Shown here piece after piece: positions 37,210 through 42,047 of a DNA stretch of 42,047 nucleotides. The notes under the pieces were generated by a model, which saw only the letters and a program-made list of their open reading frames with translations, ran no database searches and was not told the DNA's origin. The translations under genes and the position numbers were made by a program. The stretch's first letter is position 1. Every line of letters begins with the position of its first letter. The DNA comes from Nitrososphaerota archaeon (GTDB lineage Archaea > Thermoproteota > Bathyarchaeia > Bathyarchaeales > Bathycorpusculaceae). Where the stretch lies: assembly GCA_031256395.1 (NCBI GenBank), contig JAIRQQ010000105.1:1-42047 (forward strand). Direction: 5' to 3'.

Positions 37210-37665
37210 GAGTATTCGCTTCTTGCCAGTGTATGCTAAAAACCAAAATATAAAGCACGCTTAGTTTACGCTGAATAAACTGGTTTGTATTATTTGTTAG
37301 TGTGCTATTGCTTTTCTGTTTGTGTGTTGGGTTCTTCAGGTTCTTGGTTTATTCTTTGAAGGTTATCTGTGTGTATGGTGGTTTGTTAAAAAGCGGTTGT
37401 TATTGTGTGTGAATTTTTTTGGGTTAGGGAAAATGGGTTGTGTGGTAATAAATTGTGTGGTTTTGGTTTTTAAATTTTAGTTGTGGTTTTGTGTGTTGGG
37501 TTGTTGGTAGTTTATTTGTTGTTGGCGGATTGTTTAGTGCTTGTTTGGGGTTGGTTTCTGTTTTTGGTGGGTGTTGTTTGTTTGTTTGGTGTTTAAGGGG
37601 GTTTTTTGAGCATAGCAGATATAAGGGAGCTTGCCAAATATTTCGCACATAAAGAAGTGTCAGTT

Positions 37666-37845
37666 ATGTCGGAAAAACTATCACTGGTCACATGTACAAG
37701 TTGCGGTAAACCTATCCCGCCGGGAAGCGAATCGACAAAGTTTCTATGTCCTAACTGCGGTGAAATTCAAATTAAACGCGATGGTAAATGCCGTAAATTT
37801 GGCAGACTATTTAAGTGTCCTAATTGCGGTTTTCAAGGGCCATAG
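37666..37845 (+). CDS. Small zinc-ribbon protein (archaeal RNA-binding Zn-ribbon type)
   Basis: CTSCGKPIPPG...FLCPNCGE...GRLFKCPNCGFQGP; start at MSEKL. Confidence 0.88.
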   Translation: MSEKLSLVTCTSCGKPIPPGSESTKFLCPNCGEIQIKRDGKCRKFGRLFKCPNCGFQGP

Positions 37846-37855
37846 AGGGAAATAG

Positions 37856-38134
37856 ATGGGTGCAATTCTTGTTGTTTACAAAGTTTTCCCTGAAGATATA
37901 GTCAAAGATTTTGAGCCTCTAAAAGAAAAAGTTAAAGCTATTTTGCCTCAGGCTGCCTCTATTGAGGGTTGGGGTACTGAGGATATTGCTTTTGGTTTGG
38001 TGGCGCTTTTGGTTCAGGTGCGCTTTCCTGAGAATTTAGATGGGCTTGTTGAAGAATTTGAGGTTGCGCTTGCTAAAATTTCAGGTGTCAGCCAAGCAGA
38101 GGCTTTCAATATCCGGCGAACCAGCCGCGACTAA
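37856..38134 (+). CDS. Translation elongation factor aEF-1 beta
   Basis: VVYKVFPEDI...GWGTEDIAFGLVALLVQVRFPEN. Confidence 0.92.
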   Translation: MGAILVVYKVFPEDIVKDFEPLKEKVKAILPQAASIEGWGTEDIAFGLVALLVQVRFPENLDGLVEEFEVALAKISGVSQAEAFNIRRTSRD

Positions 38135-38267
38135 CCCTTTTTTGTTTATTTTTTCCTTAAAGCCGCCTAGTTTAGCTGGTTGGCGGCATCGCTTTAAAGT
38201 TTATATATGTTAAGCGTTCTTTTTCAAACAGACACTTTAAGTGACACAGTTATTTGGAGCCTTATAG

Positions 38268-40442
38268 ATGAGTGAAGTTCAATTACGCGTTGGAGACGCA
38301 CGGCAAAGAGATGTTGGCAGAGGTATTGCACGTATCGACCAGCGGACAATGCAAAAGTTGGGAATAAGTGCTGGGGATGTAATCGAGATTGTTAACAAAC
38401 GTACCACAAGTGCCATTGCTTGGCCCGCCTATAGTGAAGACCAAAACCGCGATGTCATCCGCATCGATGGGTTTACCCGCAAAAACAGCGGGGTGGCCAT
38501 AAATGAGTATGTGGTTATCCGTCCTGCCAAAGTCAAAACCGCCTTGGCCCTCACCCTAGCGCCGGTGGATATGCGTCTTAACGTTGATGATGACTTTACC
38601 AGCTTTGTTCGAAACCGCCTAATGGAACGCACTTTGGTTGAGGGTGACACTACCTTGGTTATGATGCTTGGTCATGCCATACCCTTTATGGTCTCAAAAA
38701 CTCGGCCTCATGGTATTATCAAAGTTACAACCGAAACCCGTCTAACCATACTAAACGAACCCGCCCCGGAAGGCAAAGGGTTACCCCGAACAACCTATGA
38801 AGACATAGGCGGCCTACACGAAGAACTCCAGCGCGTCCGAGAAATGGTTGAACTCCCCCTAAGACACCCCGAACTATTCCAACGCTTAGGAATTGAACCC
38901 CCCAAAGGCGTCTTGCTCCACGGCCCACCCGGATGCGGCAAAACCCTACTTGCCCGAGCAGTAGCTAACGAATCGGAAGCCAACTTTTACTCCATAAACG
39001 GTCCAGAAATCATGAGTAAATTCTACGGCGAATCCGAAGCACGCCTACGCGAGATCTTCCAGCAAGCCCAACAAAACGCACCCAGCATCATATTTGTCGA
39101 CGAACTCGACGCTATCGCCCCCAAACGCGAAGAAGTCACAGGCGAAGTCGAACGACGCGTCGTCGCCCAACTCTTAGCCCTAATGGACGGACTCTCCGGT
39201 CGAGGCAACGTCATCGTAATTGGCGCAACCAACCGCCCAGGAGCCCTAGACCCCGCACTGCGCCGACCCGGCAGATTTGACCGTGAAATCGAAATCAGCG
39301 TACCTGACAAAAAAGGCCGCTACGAAGTCATCCAAATCCACACCCGCGGCATGCCCCTAGCCGAAGCCAACGTCGATCTCAACAAACTCTCCGAAATGAC
39401 CCACGGCTACACAGGCGCCGACCTCTCCGCACTTAGCCGAGAAACTGCCATGAAAGCCCTCCGCCGATACCTCCCCCAAATCAACCTTGAAGAAGAACGC
39501 ATCCCCCCCGAAGTCCTCGAAAAAATGGAAGTTACCATGGACGACTTCATGGGTGCCTACAAAGAAGTCACCCCAACCGCTATGCGTGAAGTCTACATCG
39601 AAGTCTCAACCGTACACTGGAACGAAGCCGGCGGCCTAGAAGACGTCAAACAACGCCTAAAAGAAGCCGTCGAGTGGCCCCTCAAAAACCCCGAAATGTT
39701 TACAAAAATGGGCATCCGCGCACCCAAAGGCATCCTAATGTACGGCCCACCCGGATGCGGCAAAACCCTGCTCGCACGCGCAGTCGCAACCGAATCCGAA
39801 GCCAACTTTATCTCCATAAAAGGCCCCGAAGTCTTTAGCAAATGGGTCGGCGAATCCGAAAAAGCCATCCGCGAAGTCTTCCGCAAAGCCCGCATGGCCG
39901 CACCCGCAGTCATATTCCTCGACGAAATCGACTCCCTCACACCCAAACGCGGCCTAGGCATGGGCGACAGCGGTATGACTGAACGCGTCATAAGCCAACT
40001 CCTCACCGAAATGGACGGCATCACCACCCTCCAAGACATAGTCGTCATCGCCGCAACCAACCGCCCCGACATGGTCGACAACGCAGTCATACGCCCCGGC
40101 AGACTAGACCGACTCATCTACGTACCCGAACCCGACGAAAAAAGCCGCCTCCAAATCTTCCAAATCTATACCAAAAACATGCCCACAAGCCCAGATGTTG
40201 ATCTAAACCAACTCTCCACTCAAACCAAATACTACAGCGGCGCTGACATCGAATCGCTGTGCCGCGAAGCCGCCATGCACTCTCTACGACGCGACATAAA
40301 CTCCCAAACCGTCACCATGAAAGACTTCCAAGACGCCATGAAAGAAATGGGTCCCTCCATCACACCCGACATGGAGAAATGGTACAAGAGTTTCATGCAA
40401 CAAATCCGACAAGTACAAAAGCCAGCAACCCCAGTTGCATAA
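38268..40442 (+). CDS. CDC48/VAT-type AAA ATPase
   Basis: CDC48 N-domain plus two AAA modules ([18 protein letters not shown] and [18 protein letters not shown]). Confidence 0.97.
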   Translation: MSEVQLRVGDARQRDVGRGIARIDQRTMQKLGISAGDVIEIVNKRTTSAIAWPAYSEDQNRDVIRIDGFTRKNSGVAINEYVVIRPAKVKTALALTLAPVDMRLNVDDDFTSFVRNRLMERTLVEGDTTLVMMLGHAIPFMVSKTRPHGIIKVTTETRLTILNEPAPEGKGLPRTTYEDIGGLHEELQRVREMVELPLRHPELFQRLGIEPPKGVLLHGPPGCGKTLLARAVANESEANFYSINGPEIMSKFYGESEARLREIFQQAQQNAPSIIFVDELDAIAPKREEVTGEVERRVVAQLLALMDGLSGRGNVIVIGATNRPGALDPALRRPGRFDREIEISVPDKKGRYEVIQIHTRGMPLAEANVDLNKLSEMTHGYTGADLSALSRETAMKALRRYLPQINLEEERIPPEVLEKMEVTMDDFMGAYKEVTPTAMREVYIEVSTVHWNEAGGLEDVKQRLKEAVEWPLKNPEMFTKMGIRAPKGILMYGPPGCGKTLLARAVATESEANFISIKGPEVFSKWVGESEKAIREVFRKARMAAPAVIFLDEIDSLTPKRGLGMGDSGMTERVISQLLTEMDGITTLQDIVVIAATNRPDMVDNAVIRPGRLDRLIYVPEPDEKSRLQIFQIYTKNMPTSPDVDLNQLSTQTKYYSGADIESLCREAAMHSLRRDINSQTVTMKDFQDAMKEMGPSITPDMEKWYKSFMQQIRQVQKPATPVA

Positions 40443-40458
40443 CACTGAAGGAATCGCT

Positions 40459-40689
40459 ATGCCACAAATGAAAACTTGGAAAACCCGCCCGGCATTCTTC
40501 TACCTACTAGAGGTTCTGCAGAAAAAAGGTGACATGGCTGACGATGACCTCTTTGACCAACTCAAAGACGAATACGAAGACCTAGGCTTCAAAGACTTCA
40601 ACGAGCTCCTACTAAACCTTGAGGTCAGCGGAAAAATCCGAACCTCCTCAATGGCCCGTGGCAAACGCCGCGTCGAACTCGTCCAATAG
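40459..40689 (+). CDS. Small hypothetical protein downstream of cdc48
   Basis: MPQMKTWKTRPAFFYLLEVLQKKGDMADDDLFDQLKDEYEDLG...; start at MPQMKTW. Confidence 0.7.
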   Translation: MPQMKTWKTRPAFFYLLEVLQKKGDMADDDLFDQLKDEYEDLGFKDFNELLLNLEVSGKIRTSSMARGKRRVELVQ

Positions 40690-40848
40690 TCTTCCTATTT
40701 TTGTATTCCAATCTTTATTTTTCCTAAACATCTGCCGTTCTGATTGAATTATAACAAACGATGAGTTCGTTTCAAAAACTCTGGTGTACAAGTAAAATCG
40801 TAAGACTATACAGTCCATTTACTCAAAAATAAGCCTTTGACAATTGGG

Positions 40849-41622
40849 TTAGGTGCTTATTTTTGGTGGTGGGTGGACTCTTTTTTTGCCTAGTTTTATG
40901 CGTAGGGCTATACGGTGGAGTTTGCGGAGTGATTTTACTAGTTGTTCTACACTGGGTGCAGTGGAGTAGATGAGAGGTATTTGTTCGTATTCGGCTATGC
41001 GTATGGCTTCTTCGTCGGGTGGGGTTTTGTGGAAGATGACGATGCGGGGTTTGAGGTTGCTGACACGCACGATCATCATGGGTAGGCTTCCGCCGTCTAG
41101 GTTGGTAAATACGAGGGCTCTTTCGGTGGTTGCGCCAAAGAGTTGGGTGTATTCAGAGCCTGAGTAGGCTTCTACGGCTTTGCGGCTGTCAATAACGGTG
41201 TAGCCGTTGATTTCTTTGACAAATTTTTCTTTGCAGGCCATCACTTCGCCGCCGATGGCTTTGCAGAGGTATTCGACGCGGACAGGGATGGGGAATTCGC
41301 GCAGATCAATTACTGCCATGCTTGGGGAGCTTGTGAGTTTGGCGAATTCGCGTATGAAGCGGCTGCCTTTTTGTTCGTCGATGTGGAGTAATGCGAGGAC
41401 AAAGCGGCGTATGAATTTGGCTCCGGGGCTTTTGCGTCTGCCGCTTTCGTAGTCGCTTATAACTGAGGAGGAGAGGCCCATGGTTTGGCTGAGGCTGATT
41501 TGGGATATGGCAAAGAGTTCGCGCCATTTTTTCATAGTGGAGCCCGGTCTGCTTGAGAGGATGATTTCTCCTGCGATTCTTCGGGCTAGAACTTCTCTTA
41601 GGCTGGGTGATACTGTGGACAT
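40849..41622 (-). CDS. XRE-family HTH transcriptional regulator (archaeal)
   Basis: FAISQISLSQTMGLSSSVISDYESGRRKSPGAKFIRRFV. Confidence 0.88.
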   Translation of the reverse strand: MSTVSPSLREVLARRIAGEIILSSRPGSTMKKWRELFAISQISLSQTMGLSSSVISDYESGRRKSPGAKFIRRFVLALLHIDEQKGSRFIREFAKLTSSPSMAVIDLREFPIPVRVEYLCKAIGGEVMACKEKFVKEINGYTVIDSRKAVEAYSGSEYTQLFGATTERALVFTNLDGGSLPMMIVRVSNLKPRIVIFHKTPPDEEAIRIAEYEQIPLIYSTAPSVEQLVKSLRKLHRIALRIKLGKKRVHPPPKIST

Positions 41623-41880
41623 GGGCTATTCTCTGTTTGTATCTTCCTTCAGGGCTGGAATATAAAACTGTATCTGCTGGGGGTGGTGTGTTGTTTGTTG
41701 GTGGGGTTTGGGTGTTTGTTTTGTGGTTTTTTATGGTGCTTTTTTGGTTGTTGTGTTTTGTGGATCCTTGTTTTTAAAATTTGTTTATAAGTGAGTTTGG
41801 CGTAACTGTTTTTAGCGTTCGCAGTCTTGATAGGAGAGATCTGCAAGCGTTATCTACAAAACAACATAAGAGTGAGTGAA

Positions 41881-42047
41881 ATGTCTGAAAAAGCTAGTGA
41901 TGTTATCTTCGTCGGAAACAAACCCCCTATGAGCTATGTTCTCGCCATTATAACGGCATTCTCAAGTGGTGCCCAAAAAGAAATTACTCTAAAAGCAAGA
42001 GGCCAAGCAATCACCACTGCAGTTGACGTCGCTGAAATTACTCGAAG
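41881..42047 (+). CDS. albA: DNA/RNA-binding protein Alba, truncated by the window end
   Basis: [48 protein letters not shown]. Confidence 0.95.
   Translation, partial: MSEKASDVIFVGNKPPMSYVLAIITAFSSGAQKEITLKARGQAITTAVDVAEITR

Noticed and set aside
37424-37652. ORFs in the GT-rich intergenic region (37424-37648 -, 37455-37652 +)
   Set aside because: Low-complexity products caused by skewed composition; no domain signal.
39593-40117. 174-aa antisense ORF inside the CDC48 gene
   Set aside because: Mirror of the conserved AAA coding strand; no domain recognisable.
1-42047. tRNA, rRNA, CRISPR array or transposase genes
   Set aside because: Looked for T-loop (GTTCGA) contexts, repeat-spacer structure and transposase motifs; GTTCGA hits fall inside coding regions and nothing else was convincing.

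Overview
The window is a gene-dense archaeal chromosome segment. Archaeal markers are an archaeal-type ThrRS and ProRS, aEF1-beta, a two-AAA CDC48, TrmB and XRE regulators, a Sulfolobus-type zinc ferredoxin, Alba and myo-inositol-1-phosphate synthase. The content is compatible with a Bathyarchaeia-like or related lineage, but taxonomy cannot be proven from this read. Main blocks: (1) a hydrogenase-maturation locus, hypE on + and hypF-hypC-hypD on -, separated by apparently decayed or start-less genes; (2) a thiol/lipoyl redox neighbourhood: GcvH with a CoA-disulfide-reductase-like flavoprotein, peroxiredoxin, a glutaredoxin overlapping an FTR-catalytic/rubredoxin fusion, a dihydrolipoamide-dehydrogenase-like enzyme and SOD; (3) a three-gene wHTH / YwgA-Panacea-like / MazF-PemK-like operon, a candidate toxin-antitoxin system; (4) large surface proteins: PQQ/WD-like propeller, Kelch, and an unusual PepSY-like / 2TM / clan-CD-peptidase-like / F5/8C-like protein; (5) a CrcB fluoride channel preceded by a very good match to a fluoride (crcB-motif) riboswitch; (6) housekeeping genes. 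No rRNA, tRNA, CRISPR array or transposase was recognised. The observations most worth following are the fluoride riboswitch with an extra hairpin, the MazF/YwgA-like operon, the clan-CD-like surface protein, the tandem Alba-like protein and the FTR-rubredoxin fusion.
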